From: Mimachlamys varia
Taxonomy: Eukaryota; Mollusca; Bivalvia; Pectinida; Pectinidae
Assembly (NCBI GenBank): GCA_947623455.1
Contig: OX392528.1
Span: forward strand, 49,308,322-49,372,321
Direction: 5' to 3'
Length of the DNA stretch: 64,000 nucleotides
This document shows, piece after piece, positions 32,249 through 44,000 of the stretch (positions are counted from its first letter, which is position 1; every line of letters starts with the position of its first letter). The notes under the pieces were generated by a model. That model searched no databases. It was not told the origin of the DNA and saw only the letters and a program-made list of their open reading frames with translations. The translations under genes and the position numbers were made by a program.

Positions 32249-34718
32249 TACTCCCCCCTGTTCAAAAATGAAGTCCTCGTCATCTCAACAGGATGTCCTA
32301 AAATAACACAGCCTGATAGGACTGAATATTACTCCATCTTTTCCCTGTCCATGGCAACAACTCAGACACTGATTACCCTCATCAGAGCTTCGAGAACCTT
32401 GTCCGGCATCCCATTCAATGTTCCACTCTCTGACAATCTCTGGATGTATTGTGCCTTTGACATCCAGTCAGGTAATGGTTCTGTTGTCTGGCTCATAACA
32501 AAATCTCCCCTTGTTTGCCATGCAGGTTTCATTGTTAGTCTAGTCGACATCCGAGGTTCACGAACGTCCGCTTCCTGCCCGGTATCCACTGCAACTAAAC
32601 CCGATGCAGCCTCTCCATCCTCCTCCCTCTGTTCTTGGGATGGATCCGGGTCAGGTTGAACCAGAGAGCCTTCATCACTATTAGATGTATGGCCGTCACC
32701 ATTGTCACTCACGGCTCCGTCACCCTCAACCTCTAGGTCGTCACTTGTTGGTTGCGGGTTTCCCTTTTCCTCCTCAGAATCTGTATTCCTAACACTGGTA
32801 CCAGAATGGGCACCTGATACAGCTTCTGTGGGATGGTTTTCCATTACCACTTGGACGATTTCGTCTTCGCTCTCCTCACTTCCTTCCTGCTCAGAGTCGT
32901 CTAAACCTGTTTGTTTCTTCTTTGTTTTCAGCTTTCTGATTGTAGTAGTCTCCTTAGACTTTGTCACTGGATCCTCTGCATTCACTACTTCCCATAGCAA
33001 TCCTCCAATAGGTAGTAATAGGTTTCGATGAAGTGTCCTTGTTCTTCCAGTCTTCCCTTCAGGCTTCACCTCGAACACCGGTATGGTATTGTTTGGCTGG
33101 TCCACCACAATGTAGATGTCATCCTCCCATTTATCGGACAACTTATGTTTTCCTTTATGTGTCAGCTTCTTTACTAACACTCTGTCGCCTTTCTCCACTG
33201 CACCTCCTTTAACCTTACGGTCGTATAACTTCTTCCGTCGGTCCCCGGATGTGTTTACTTCCTTTGCAGCAGTCTGGTATGACTTCAGACGTTTCTGTCG
33301 GAGATCGGTGACATAAGCTGAATAACTCTGTTTCTCGTCTCCCCTCTTGATCCCGAAAGCTAAATCGACTGGTAATCTTGGTTGCCTTCCGAACATCAAA
33401 AAGAATGGAGTTTGTCCTGTACTTTCATGACGCGTAGAGTTATATGCATGCACTAAAGGACCTACATGTCGTTTCCAGTCAGCCTTCTGCTCATGCTCCA
33501 GTGTTCCCAGCATATTAAGGAGTGTGCGATTGAACCTTTCGCACATTCCATTCCCTTGAGGATGATAGGGCGTAGTTCGCGACTTCCGAATCCCTGCTAA
33601 ATCACATAGTTCATGCATGAGTTTCCCATCAAAATTTGCACCTTGGTCCGAATGTATTCGAACTGGAAATCCGTAATGTACAAAGAAATTCTGAAATAAT
33701 ACCCCTGCTGTTGTCCTTGAAGTTTGATTCTTGGTAGGAAATGCTTGGGCGTATCTCGTAAAATGGTCTGTTAATACCAGTATATTCCCATATCCACCAC
33801 TCGACGTCTCCAAAGTCAGAAAATCAATACAAACTAACTGCAATGGTTGCACTGTAGTGATGTTGATGAGAGGTGCTACCTGGTGTGAAGGATTTACCTT
33901 TCGCCTAATACAACGCGAACAGCCTTTTACGTACTTCTCTATGTCCTTGGACATTCCTGGCCAGTAAAATCTCTCCTGAACCAGAGACATTGTTCGGTCT
34001 CTACCGGGATGTCCAACCTCTGTATGAAGTAGTCTCATAGCTCTCCGTATATACGTTGAAGGAAGCACAAGTTGTTTCACTTTCTCCTCTCCCTTAGTCA
34101 CACATCTATAGAGTACACCATTTTCCAATCGTAGCTGGTCAAAACTTCTCATGAGTTGTACTTGTGCAGGAGACAAGTTATTACGAGATGGTTTCCTTCC
34201 CTCTCTGACTGCTTTAACAATAATCCGAAGAATGTTGTCTTGCGTCTGGGCCCTTCGCCAATCACGCTGCGACATGAGTTCTAGCGTATCAGTATCCAAC
34301 AGATCATCTTCGGTGGCAGTGGGAACAATCTCAGCCCTGTTGTCGGTTTGCAATGCTGCACATACAGTTTTCACCGAGCTAAATGATACCTCTACGGGCT
34401 CTCTATCCTCGGAGTCTAACGGTAGACGGGATAAGGCATCAGCGTCAACATTGTTCCGTCCTTGTATATATTTCAAGTTGAAATCATATGAACTGAGTGC
34501 AGCCAGCCACCGGTGTCCAGTCGCGTCTAGTTTAGCTGACGTTAACACATATGTGAGTGGGTTGTTATCCGTTACGACCGTAAATTTGGATCCATGAAGG
34601 TAGTCACAGAATTTATCAGTCACTGCCCACTTCAACGCTAAAAATTCCATTTTATGTGCTGAATTGGGCAATGACTGATAAATTCTGTGACTACCTTCAA
34701 CATTTTCATACTGCCACA
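31041..34718 (-). mobile_element. Rearranged Ty3/gypsy LTR retrotransposon
   Basis: The element is bounded by TTTA at 31037-31040 and 34719-34722, a 4-bp target duplication. Left boundary starts TGTGACCG; right boundary ends CATACTGCCACA. The full LTR lies at 31041-32248. At the right, only 17 bp of the other LTR end remain (TGTGGCAGTATGAAAAT on the minus strand). A polypurine tract (AGGGGGGAGT, minus strand) sits next to the LTR. gag, protease, RT and most of RNase H are missing. The right end carries the inverted duplication 34595-34629/34665-34699. Confidence 0.85.
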
Positions 34719-34719
34719 T
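32362..34719 (-). pseudogene. Ty3/gypsy RNase H-integrase polyprotein fragment
   Basis: An open frame of 785 codons. Residues ~19-95 are the C-terminal RNase H (LALKWAVTDKF, VVTDNNPLTYVL, NVDADALSRLP). Residues ~225-280 are the HHCC integrase zinc finger (H-GHPGRDR...C-RC). Residues ~290-450 are the integrase core with its acidic residues (CIDFLTL, HSDQGANFDG, ...NGMCERFNRTL). The tail is acidic and Ser/Glu-rich. It would integrate retrotransposon cDNA. The first ~18 codons derive from the LTR tip and an inverted duplicate, so the start is not native and RT/protease/gag are absent. Integrase itself looks intact. Confidence 0.9.
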
Positions 34720-34722
34720 TTA

Positions 34723-35497
34723 TCTTCTAGTTTGATTGACAAAAATCAGTTAATGGTTTTGTTGTGGTCTTAAGTTTGGAGGTAATATTTCTTAGATACT
34801 CGTAATCATCTTATTACAGTTGTATGGAGCAGTTAAATTCATTATTTGGCTCGACTTCAGCTTATTGTAATTCAATCCTTAGTACATTCGATAGTACAGT
34901 GTATGATCACTCTCAAAGGACAAGCCACCACATATATTGCTTAAAAGACATATAGGTATATGTAGACTAGTGACCAGATGGGTTACGAGCGTATTTATGT
35001 GCTTTCAAACGACCGTGTGAAAATAAGCAACGATATAACGATAAATTATGAGAATATCTATCCATCTAAAGAAATAATGAGTATACCAAGGTAGATAAGT
35101 AAATATGAGCATATCTATTATGTAGAATATCAAAGGGAAACCAGTATAACCTGCTTGCTAATGCAATGAGTATAAAACACCAGAGAATACTAAAGTGTTA
35201 ACAAAAACAATCGATTACAGATCCGAAAAGATGTACATGGAGGCATTTGTAGAAGTAAAAGAAAACCAGATGTTCCAGAAGAGTAAGCGTCTTCTGCTTC
35301 ATCGATGACACCAGCCATGTAAATCTAGGTCAGATCCAAGTAAATGCCATGGCATCAAAGTGAGAACTGATGCTTAATTTTAAATCACAAAAACAGGCAT
35401 AATAATGAGAATATTAAAAAAAGTCCATCTTCATATCATACAAGGATGAAGAATTTCCTCAAGGAGACCAAGATGGCCACCATAAAACAATCAGAGA
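34723..35497. other. Intergenic with R2-family repeats
   Basis: At 35275-35400 on the minus strand there is a copy of the ~250-bp repeat family (GAAGAGTAAGCGTCTTCTGC, TTCATCGATGACACC, GATCCAAGTAAATG). No host gene is seen. Confidence 0.5.
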
Positions 35498-35947
35498 TTA
35501 CCAAAGCGTCAACAAAACCGTGACCTTGCTCAAACCATGCTCATAGTCGTCATCAATCTGTAACAGCAGTTTGCTTGTCAGCAGCTGACATATATCACAA
35601 AAATATCGATATTCAGACCAGGCCGTACAATAACCGCAAAGTAAGAGGTGGATACAAAAAGTCGCACATGCATCTGCAGGTATAAAATGCCGGATGCAGT
35701 CGTTGTTCCTGAAATAGTAGTAACATAATTTGGCAATGACATTATTTAGTTTTTCCATGTTTAGGGAGCTATCAAAGTATTCCTCTAAATCCCGATCTGG
35801 AGCCGGAGGGTTGCTGACACTTTGGAGAAAAGACGCCTTTTCCTGATTAAGATCAAGCATGTTGACGTTCATCAAGGTATTGATGTCCGATAGACAAGCT
35901 TCCAGATTTATGGTGTACAAACAGTCCTGTGATCTGATCACATGCAT
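35498..35947 (-). CDS. Unrecognised 149-codon ORF
   Basis: ATG start, 149 codons, TAA. It is Cys-rich toward the C-terminus (ACATFCIHLLLCGYCTAW, FCDICQLL) and acidic (ASFLQS...DRDLEEYFDSSLNMEKL). No domain recognised. It lies amid R2-family repeats, and diverged text from its 3' part recurs at 46540-46580 (TTGTCAGCTG.CACATcacgATATT). It may therefore be a duplicated exon carried with the repeats, or a mobile-element ORF. No signal peptide or TM segment. The composition argues against a chance ORF. Confidence 0.4.
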   Translation of the reverse strand: MHVIRSQDCLYTINLEACLSDINTLMNVNMLDLNQEKASFLQSVSNPPAPDRDLEEYFDSSLNMEKLNNVIAKLCYYYFRNNDCIRHFIPADACATFCIHLLLCGYCTAWSEYRYFCDICQLLTSKLLLQIDDDYEHGLSKVTVLLTLW

Positions 35948-35949
35948 AT

Positions 35950-37340
35950 TTGATTTTTCATCAGTGTTAAGAAAGTGTAATCTGTAAGTATACCAAGCTA
36001 ATTAATAAGCTAGTTAAAAAAATAATGTGGATAATTAGCTAGCTAAAGAACTAATTAATATACCTAGTTAGTTAGGGAGTAAGAAGTATACCCAGGTAGC
36101 TATAGCAAAATAAATCGGAGAATATGAACAAAGGAAACATTGACATTTGCATTCCAACACGTTAGTCGAGCGCTATCTTTCGAAAAGTATCCAAAAACTC
36201 CTGGGTTCGGGTGTATAGATATAATATCCTATTGATTTGTTTAAAAAAATAAAAAAGTAAAAGTGTCCTTTACTCGAAAGTATATTTCGAGAGGTGTTTT
36301 CATCAATTTGCAATAGTTTTGTGTTACAGTTACAAATTGGCATCATCGGAATGTGACTTGTATGGAGATGATAAGTTTTGAGAGGTAAGATATTTTGTGA
36401 TGGAATATGTGATGCTTTATGCTTACGTGTGTATGTTTTTTGTATAATATTCTATTCCTATTTCCACTTATTGCGATGGAATTTTATCCAATTCTCATTT
36501 TGGGGACGTGACATTAGCTTGGACATGACCTTAATTTACATGGCGGGTATGGAATAAAAGGCGGACAAGGTTTGCTTTTCCAGGGTGCCTGGTCTTTTTT
36601 GTACTTTTTCAAGCGTGCCCGTTTAAATCTTTCCTTTGTTAATATGTTTTTGTTTACATTTCGGTATTCTTTAATTTTTTAAAGAATATAACCGTTACGT
36701 GTTATCACTCGATGAATAATTTGAATTATCTGTTCAATCCTGGCTGAGCAGCTGGTGGCTTAGATGTGTCACGTGATATTCACTTCATGTGTAAGCTACA
36801 GCTTTGATAAAACATCCAGTATCAAGTCCTAGGGGAATTCAAATGATGTCAGCTGAGCATTTTGATTCGGTGATATCTTGCCCATTATCATCCAATGTAC
36901 AGCCACGTTCTTCTTCCTGGTAACTGTTAACAAATACGTGGATTACTGTTTATGTGTGTATAGTTTATTTAGGTCAAATATGATATCACTTTGTTATGTG
37001 TGACCGTTATCATTTTGAAGTGTAAATAGTACAAATAACAAATGATATTACGTGAGCTGATCAACACCACAACTTAATATTTCTATGTGATTACAGGGTA
37101 TGATCAGAATTCAGGGACACCATTGGAGGTAAGGCAATATTGATACACTTGAATAACAAAATATCTAGTCGTAATATTCTTCTACGCTTGAACACATATT
37201 GCATAGATGTGATGTGGTGTTAAACAATAAAAAAAAACATTTACGTAAGTAATAATTTTCCACGTAAAAGGGCAAGATTTAAACTTACTAAGTCGATACG
37301 TATATAAATATAAAACAATATGTATAAAGGATGACGAAGC
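35950..37340. other. Intergenic with R2-family repeat at 36300-36720
   Basis: GACATGACCTTAATTTACAT, GGCGGGTAT, TGCCTGGTC, AAATCTTTCCTTTG and TTTCGGTATTCTTTAA match the 50.4-52.8 kb array in order. The rest is AT-rich with no recognised gene. Confidence 0.5.
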
Positions 37341-37344
37341 ACAC

Positions 37345-37530
37345 ATATGCTACACCTTTAAAATTAGTAATAGATACGGAATGTCGAAAAAAGGAATTAA
37401 ACTGCATCATACAGCTGTTTCGTCCTCCTAGGACTCTTCAGTGATGATAGGGGCCAAAAAGTGGAAATCCAAAATCTCTAAACTAATGTAGAAGCAGAAG
37501 ATCAGGTGCGTAAAACCCCTTTAATTTATG
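37345..37530 (-). repeat. Dispersed repeat family R1, copy 2
   Basis: In inverse orientation to copy 1: ATTAGTAATAGATACGG, GAATTAAACTGCATCATACA, GCTGTTTCGTCCTCCTAGGA, CTCTTCAGTGATGATAGGGG, then TGTAGAAGCAGAAGATCAGG, TGCGTAAAACCCCTTTAAT. Confidence 0.8.
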
Positions 37531-37542
37531 GATTTAGAAGAA

Positions 37543-38395
37543 CAGTAAAACCTGCCTTAACGACCCCCTGAATTAAGCGACTCCCTGTCATATATCTGAC
37601 CGTAATTTATCCCCCCAGTGTAATTCACTATATACATGACCTGTATTAAACGACTACCTGCCTGACGCGACTAACGACCATGATTTCAGTGTTCCAAATG
37701 CCGAAAACGACTTTTTTAAGCGACTTTTCGAATCGAAAACGGAAGTGAACAAATTAAACCGGAAGAAAACAAATGAAGCGCTATCTCGCGAGAACGTTAT
37801 TAAAGTGAGTTGTCTTTACGCAATTGACAAGGAAACATACAAGATGACAGAGCAAGTGCCACAAGCAGCGAACGGTTTTAACGTTAGTTCAAAAGACCGA
37901 AGCGATTCGGTGACTAGATGGAGGGAAGCCTGCTTATAAGATCGCAGAGACATTTGGTGTTGGAAAAACCCAAATTCAGAACTTGAGGAAATGCAAGCCG
38001 AAATCATGGAGGGCTTTGAGAACAATATACCAGGCAGTTCAAAACGATGGCGATATTTAACTGGAAATGAGGACATCAACAAATTATGTTTAGAATGGTT
38101 TCTCGATGCAGTTCCAAGGCGGATCAATATATGTGACTGGTCCGCTTTTACAGACTAAAGCTCTTAACTTCGCTAGTGATTTGGGGAGAACAACTCTGTT
38201 GCTTCGAATGGATGGCTGGAAAGTTTTATCAAGAAAAACAGTATCGTCTTTGGTATAATGAGCGGAGAGAAGGGAGATGTGCACAGTGATACAGTTGGTG
38301 ACTGGAAAGGCAAATTATCATCAATTTGTAAGGGTAACGATCGGCAGGGTTTATACCCCATGAGACCAAACAGTGTGCTGATGTACAATTAAACT
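37543..38395 (+). pseudogene. pogo/Tigger transposase relic with 5' inverted end
   Basis: CAGTAAAACCTGCCTTAACG at 37543 is a pogo/Tigger-type terminus. Coding text follows in several frames: ALSRENVIK, then AYKIAETFGVGKTQIQNLRK (CENP-B-type helix-turn-helix), then a frame with GFENNIPGSSKRWRYLTGNE and DINKLCLEWFLDAV, then GDWKGKLSSICKG, and a trace of the catalytic DETG motif near 38360. At least four frame changes and several stops show it is long dead. The DDE core beyond this point and the 3' end are missing. Confidence 0.8.
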
Positions 38396-39002
38396 AGTGC
38401 TGTATAATTTCAAATCGTGTACTACGAAAATGTGAATATTATGTATTTTTCCACTACTTAAATGAGAAATTCATTGTGACTTTTCACTTTTTAAACAATA
38501 AATGATATTGACTCATTGTTTTACAATCATCATCATCATCAATTGTTATTTCCCACATACGGAGAATGAATTTACATGTAATTGTATGAAATTATTTAAA
38601 ATTCAATTATTTAAAATTCAATATTTTCAATATAAGAAATTGAGGAAATTAAATTTGCGTTGCGTTGTCACATGCCAAATTAATAAGTTCGTGTATATTA
38701 ATCATTGGGTGTTTTGTCTTGGGAAAGACGCACTTAATTGGTGTCTACTGGCGGGAACATCGAATTTGAGTCGACTTGCACCAAGGATAGTCTAAAAACA
38801 GCCCATTATTTATTTGATTAAATTGATCAATAGTAAACAACTGTGATCCCACCTCGTCAGTGTACATAACGACGGTTTCATTTTCCTTGTTAGGAACTGT
38901 TTTGTTTGTCCTCTTGTTCTTTTGCTGAAGTAGGACCCTTTTTCAGTGCAGTTATACTCAGTCCACTAGAGCGAGTAGCGTACTCGTCTTTTCAATGTTA
39001 TT

Positions 39003-39575
39003 TTGGGAGACTACAGACCGTCGGTCTGCGCTGGGTTGTTGCTCAGTATTAGACCGACGAGTAAAACAGATTCAATGTTCCGTTACGGACCGTCGGTCTG
39101 CGCTGGGTTGTTGCTCAGTATTAGACTAACGAGTAAAACAGATTCAATTTCCTGTTACAGCTTAGCCCGACGAGAAAAACAGGTTCAATGTCCCGTTACA
39201 GACCGTCTGTCTGAGCTGGATTGTTGCTCAGTATTAGACCGACGAGAAAAAACTGATTTAATGTCCCGTTACAGACCGTCTGCCTGCGCTGGGATGTTGC
39301 TGAGTACTAGACCGACGAGTGAAACAGGTTCAATGTCCCGTTACAGACCGTCTGCCTGCGCTGGGTTGTTGCTCATTATTAGACCGACGAGTAAAACAGA
39401 TTCAATGTCCCGTTACAGACCGTCTGTCTGAGCTGCGATGTCGCTAAGTACTAGACTGACGAGAAAAACAGGTTCAATGTCCCGTTACAGACCGTCTGTC
39501 TGCGCTGGGATGTTATTCGGTATTAGACCGACGATTAAAACAGATCCAATGCCCCGTTTGTGACCGTCTGAAGGA
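39003..39575. repeat. 72-bp minisatellite, about eight units
   Basis: Units follow CAGACCGTCTGCCTGCGCTG + GGTTGTTGCTCAGTATTAGA + CCGACGAGTAAAACAGATTC + AATGTCCCGTTA. The 72-bp length (24 codons) keeps a reading frame open through much of the array, but no gene context supports translation. It starts after AT-rich sequence and ends at GTCTGAAGGATATAAC. Confidence 0.88.
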
Positions 39576-39789
39576 TATAACAATGTTTATATGCACTTAG
39601 GCTAATCATTTCACCATGCGTAATTTTTCGACACGACGTGGTTTTTTCATGTTTTTTTAATCTATTTTCATTTTATTTTGCACATTACATGCACATAACA
39701 TATAACCTCGCACTCTCACATTCACTCATACATATGACATGTGGTTAATGGTATCATCAACATCACATTCTACAACGTTTATCATTTAT

Positions 39790-40480
39790 TGTTTCATTAT
39801 ACCTCCGCAACGAAGTCAGGGATATACTGGAATCACACTGTCTGTCTGTTGTCCGCAGTAACTTGTCCGGAAATATCCTCCTTGGCTAACTGGCAGATTG
39901 CGATGAAACTTGACATGAATGATCAGTATGTCATGTAGTTGTGCATTGGCATTTTATGACATATTTAGACCCCTTTTAAAGGAGTTATGACTTTTTCCTC
40001 ACACTTACAGTGCAATTTGACTTTGAAAATGGCATTTAAATGGTATGCCCCAATTGCAGACCCTTGTCTAACACCGATAGAGATAAAGAAAACAACCCAA
40101 AAATGTTTCATTCCCTTTGGATGTCAGTGGAAGCATTCATGTCACACTGTTATATCCTGTTTTATTCAAACAGATATTTCATATTCAAATTCTTTTTAAG
40201 GGAAATACATTATGTATGTCCATTGATGCAAAATAATAAGCCCAGAAATAACTTACAGGCCATCATCATTTCATTGAAGTTTCACATGGATAATCAATAA
40301 TAAGTAAATGTGCATCGCATTTTAATTTCAGATTTTAACCCCTTTTAAGGGAGTTATGGCCATTTGTGGGGAACACTTGTTCAGATAGATTTTGATGATA
40401 CTTCACATGAATAATCAATATGTAATGTAGTTGTGCATCAGCATTTTAATTGAAGAGTTCGACGTCCCTTTATGTGAAAT
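39790..40480 (+). repeat. Degenerate dispersed repeat starting ACCTCCGCAACGAAG
   Basis: It begins ATACCTCCGCAACGAAGTCA + GGGATATACTGGAATCACAC + TGTCTGTCTGT, a head I associate with widespread molluscan repeats. Decayed copies of a ~180-bp body follow (GGAGTTATGAC/GGAGTTATGGCC; CATGAATgATCAgTATGTcA, TGTAGTTGTGCATTGGCATT / AATAATCAATATGTAATGTA, GTTGTGCATCAGCATTTTAA). Confidence 0.6.
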
Positions 40481-40944
40481 AACTTTTTGGTGATCTTCAT
40501 CACGCTTATAAGGTGAAATTCAAGTGGAACAATTTCTCTTTCTTATTATTTTTTTCTTTTACCAAAGGTTATCTTATTGCGACTCGGAAACTACGCTTCA
40601 TAATATTCACATTCTTATTAATGGGCATACGAACATTTAGATTTATTTCTTCTTTTTCTAATCAGAATTACATTGCTGCTTCGCTCTCTGAGTTTTTAAT
40701 AATATTTTAAATCTGCTCAGACGTCATGTGTAGTTTGATACACTTTAGGAATTTGAAAAGAAAAACTTTTATCATGACTGTGAGAATTAGTTCAGTACCC
40801 TATTAACTATATTACCTTGTTTTGTATCAATGTAGTTCTTTTATTAAAAACGAATCTTTTTGTAGACAACATTTTATCTTAAAGGTGTTGATCTGATTCA
40901 CATGTATTTGTAAAACCTACAAACAAAGAGAAGCAGAGATCACG

Positions 40945-41033
40945 ATGGCTAGCTGTGTCGTTTCTACCAGTGATGATGATGAGGATGAGCTTTCTATCAA
41001 CAAAGACGTGACTTCTATTAACAGCAAATCTAT
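40945..41033 (+). CDS. HSPA12: HSPA12 exon 1 (acidic N-terminus), homologous to the next exon
   Basis: ATGGCTAGCTGTGTC opens the frame (MASCVVSTSDDDEDELS). The exon at 42363 reads IASNVVSVSDDDDDEHS, so the two are tandem duplicates. The exon ends TCTAT followed by GCAAGT. The homologous point of the second exon is CCCAT followed by GTAAGT. Whether the ATG is the true start or this is an internal exon is not settled. Confidence 0.6.
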
Positions 41034-44000
41034 GCAAGTATATTTATTATGTTTTACCTGTGATATCTATAAAATGATATACATTGTATTCTATAAAAGT
41101 GATATGATATATTTCACTAATGAGAAATATGATTTATTACATTTTTGCCAGTGAAATATAGAAAATTATCAAGTTGATAAAACTTATATTTTCACTGCAG
41201 TGATGAGCAGTGAAAATATAAGATTTTGCCGTGAAAATATAAGATTTTGCCGTGAAAATATAAGATTTTGCAGTGAAAATATAAGGCTTTTTCAGTGTAA
41301 CGTGAAAAAGTGACCCGTAAATAAAATACCACCCGGGTCATTATTCTACGTTGCAAAAATTACCCGGGGTCGTTATTTAACAGTATAAATCGTACACGGC
41401 CATCTGTAGAAAGATGACCCAATTCGATTTTTCCGTAATTCGTCCCGTGAAAAAGTGACCCACCGTAGCTTTCAACGGTGGGTAGTTTTCAATTGGGTCA
41501 TTGTTTTCACGTAACACCGAAACTTTTGTATGAGTTGTTCCCCTTGATCGGACCCTAGAGGCTCGCCACTGTTGTCGTCTGCTAGAACTTGTCTCTTGGG
41601 GAAAGATGGTCTTGACGAAATGGCATCAATAGTACATATTGATAGGAACTACTGCAGGATTAAGTATGAAATGAATTGAAAGATGAGAATGGTTCAACTT
41701 TTCCGATCAGCTTATCCCAATCAGCTGTGTACTGGGCCCGATCGGTTGTGATTTCGACGAATTACAGTAGACTTACAATGTAGCTCCTTTGCAGTAGGCA
41801 AGTAGATCAAGAAAAATATAATGAAAGTATCTTAGTCCTCTTTCGAAATGTAATAAAAAGAAAATTCAATGGTTTGCCGTTTAATATCGAATATATTTCA
41901 CTTGTATGGCAGATTTTTTTTTATATTTTCACTCGTGCTACGCACTCGTGAAAATATAAAAAAATCTGCCATACTCGTGAAATATATTCGATATTAAACG
42001 GCAAACCATTGAATATCCTCTATATATTTCACTAGTGAAAAATATCAATTTTCTGATGTTAATCAAAACACTGTTTACAAACGACAATGGGAAACATTAA
42101 AAGCTTCCTTGATAGGTTTTGCTAATGAAAGGTAAATAAACAAAATATGTAAAATCTAAAAACATGCAAAATGATTTCCTGCTACAGATGTGTGGAAGAT
42201 TTGACAACTAACACAATCCCAACAGAATATGTGCTTAATTCCATTATCTTATTTTATCAGCGAACAATGAAGTGGTCAAAAGAGAACATTATACGTTTTG
42301 TCACTACGTTGTTTTAAATTTCATATGTACATTTACAAATAAAATCTAATTTGAACAAACAGAATTGCCAGCAATGTCGTTTCTGTAAGCGACGATGATG
42401 ACGATGAGCATTCTAAAATAATGGAAAACGTGACTGAGCAACGTCATCTCGAAGATTGCCCCATGTAAGTACAAGAAATATTATTCGGTATATATACTAG
42501 AGTATTCTGTAAATAGTTTTAAATACGGAAGGTTTGCCTATTCAAACGCTCGTTTTTTTGCCAAAAATAAATATGATATATGATAAATACAAAATAAAAA
42601 TTACCACGGTAGAACACTCGAAATATCACTTTGCAGCTTGGAGTAACATTCCCTCTAAAAATGTTCATGTTTTCTCAACAATACATATTACTTGCCAATA
42701 GGATATAGAATAAATTTAATGAAACTAAAAACACATAAATCGTAGAATATCTACAAATCCATCATCAGATTTTTAAAAAGGAAAGATATACACGAAGGCC
42801 CCTGAAAATAACCACATGTACCGAAAGAGTACCAGGTAAGCGCCTTCTGCTCCTTCGCGATGTAAATTTAGGTGACATCCAATCAATAGATCTGTATTCG
42901 GATTTTGTTGGTGTTTTGTTTTGTTTTTTTGTTGTTGGTTTTTTACGCTTCGGTTTTCTCCGAGTTTCTTTTAGAACATAATTGCACCCTTATATTGTCA
43001 TGCAATCTTTAATTGTTATTAAGTATACAAAACATCACTGAACAAAAGCTGCAATAATCTCGAACCAATGTAGCAATGAATGTTATAAAGATTATACTAA
43101 AACTAGCAGAATTGCAGGTAAATTATAATATTATAATGGTATTGCATGTGATCTGCCGACCACTTTATTGTATATTATGTCCTTCAGTATATTTGTACTT
43201 TTTACACTCTCCGATATATAAGGTATATTTTGCTATGACCATTCTACGTTGCACAATTTTAGTTTCCAACGTCCTGCAAAGTTGCTAGTTGCTGCAATTG
43301 ATTTTGGAACCACGTTCTCTGGAGTTGCATACTCATTTGTGGGTGATTATGAGCGACATCCTCTTCAGATTGATGCCAAAGTATGGCATAGTACCAAAGG
43401 ACTAGGAGTGATGTCAGACAAGACCCCGACATGTCTTCTCCTCAATTCCAACAAAGCACTCGTTGCTTTTGGCTACGAGGCAGAAGACCAATACGCAGAA
43501 CTGGCTGAGGAAAACGCTCACCATGGCTATCATTACTTCAAGAATTTTAAGATGCTACTTGATACAGACGACGTAAGGAAATTAAGAATCAATTCCATGA
43601 GGAATTGATGTACCACACTGTAATATGCATATCCAGGCTCGCGTTAGTGTATGGGATAAGATTCTTATTATTTTGTCCAAAAAATAAACAAAATTTTGTA
43701 AGGATTTGAAGTCGTAAATCAAGGTCAAGTATGATCAATGTCATTTTTTTTAAATATATAAGTTGATAACAGAGTTTTAGCGCTGACATTTTTCAGCATT
43801 ACACAAAGCAACATAACTTGTACTCATCAGGAATCAATTTTGGGTGTAAACACGTCGTAATAAATCGTAAATAGCTGGCAATAACTCGTAAATCGCTCTT
43901 AAAAATTGTCGAAATCATTAGGATACGTGTACTTTTAAGAATGTGTGCGATTCGTTAGCACTCGTAAAAAAATCCGTGTATGTGAAGTCGACGTAACCGT

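Noticed and set aside
32702..34597. Plus-strand ORFs of 66-148 codons over the gypsy ORF
   Set aside because: Antisense shadows of the RNase H-integrase frame.
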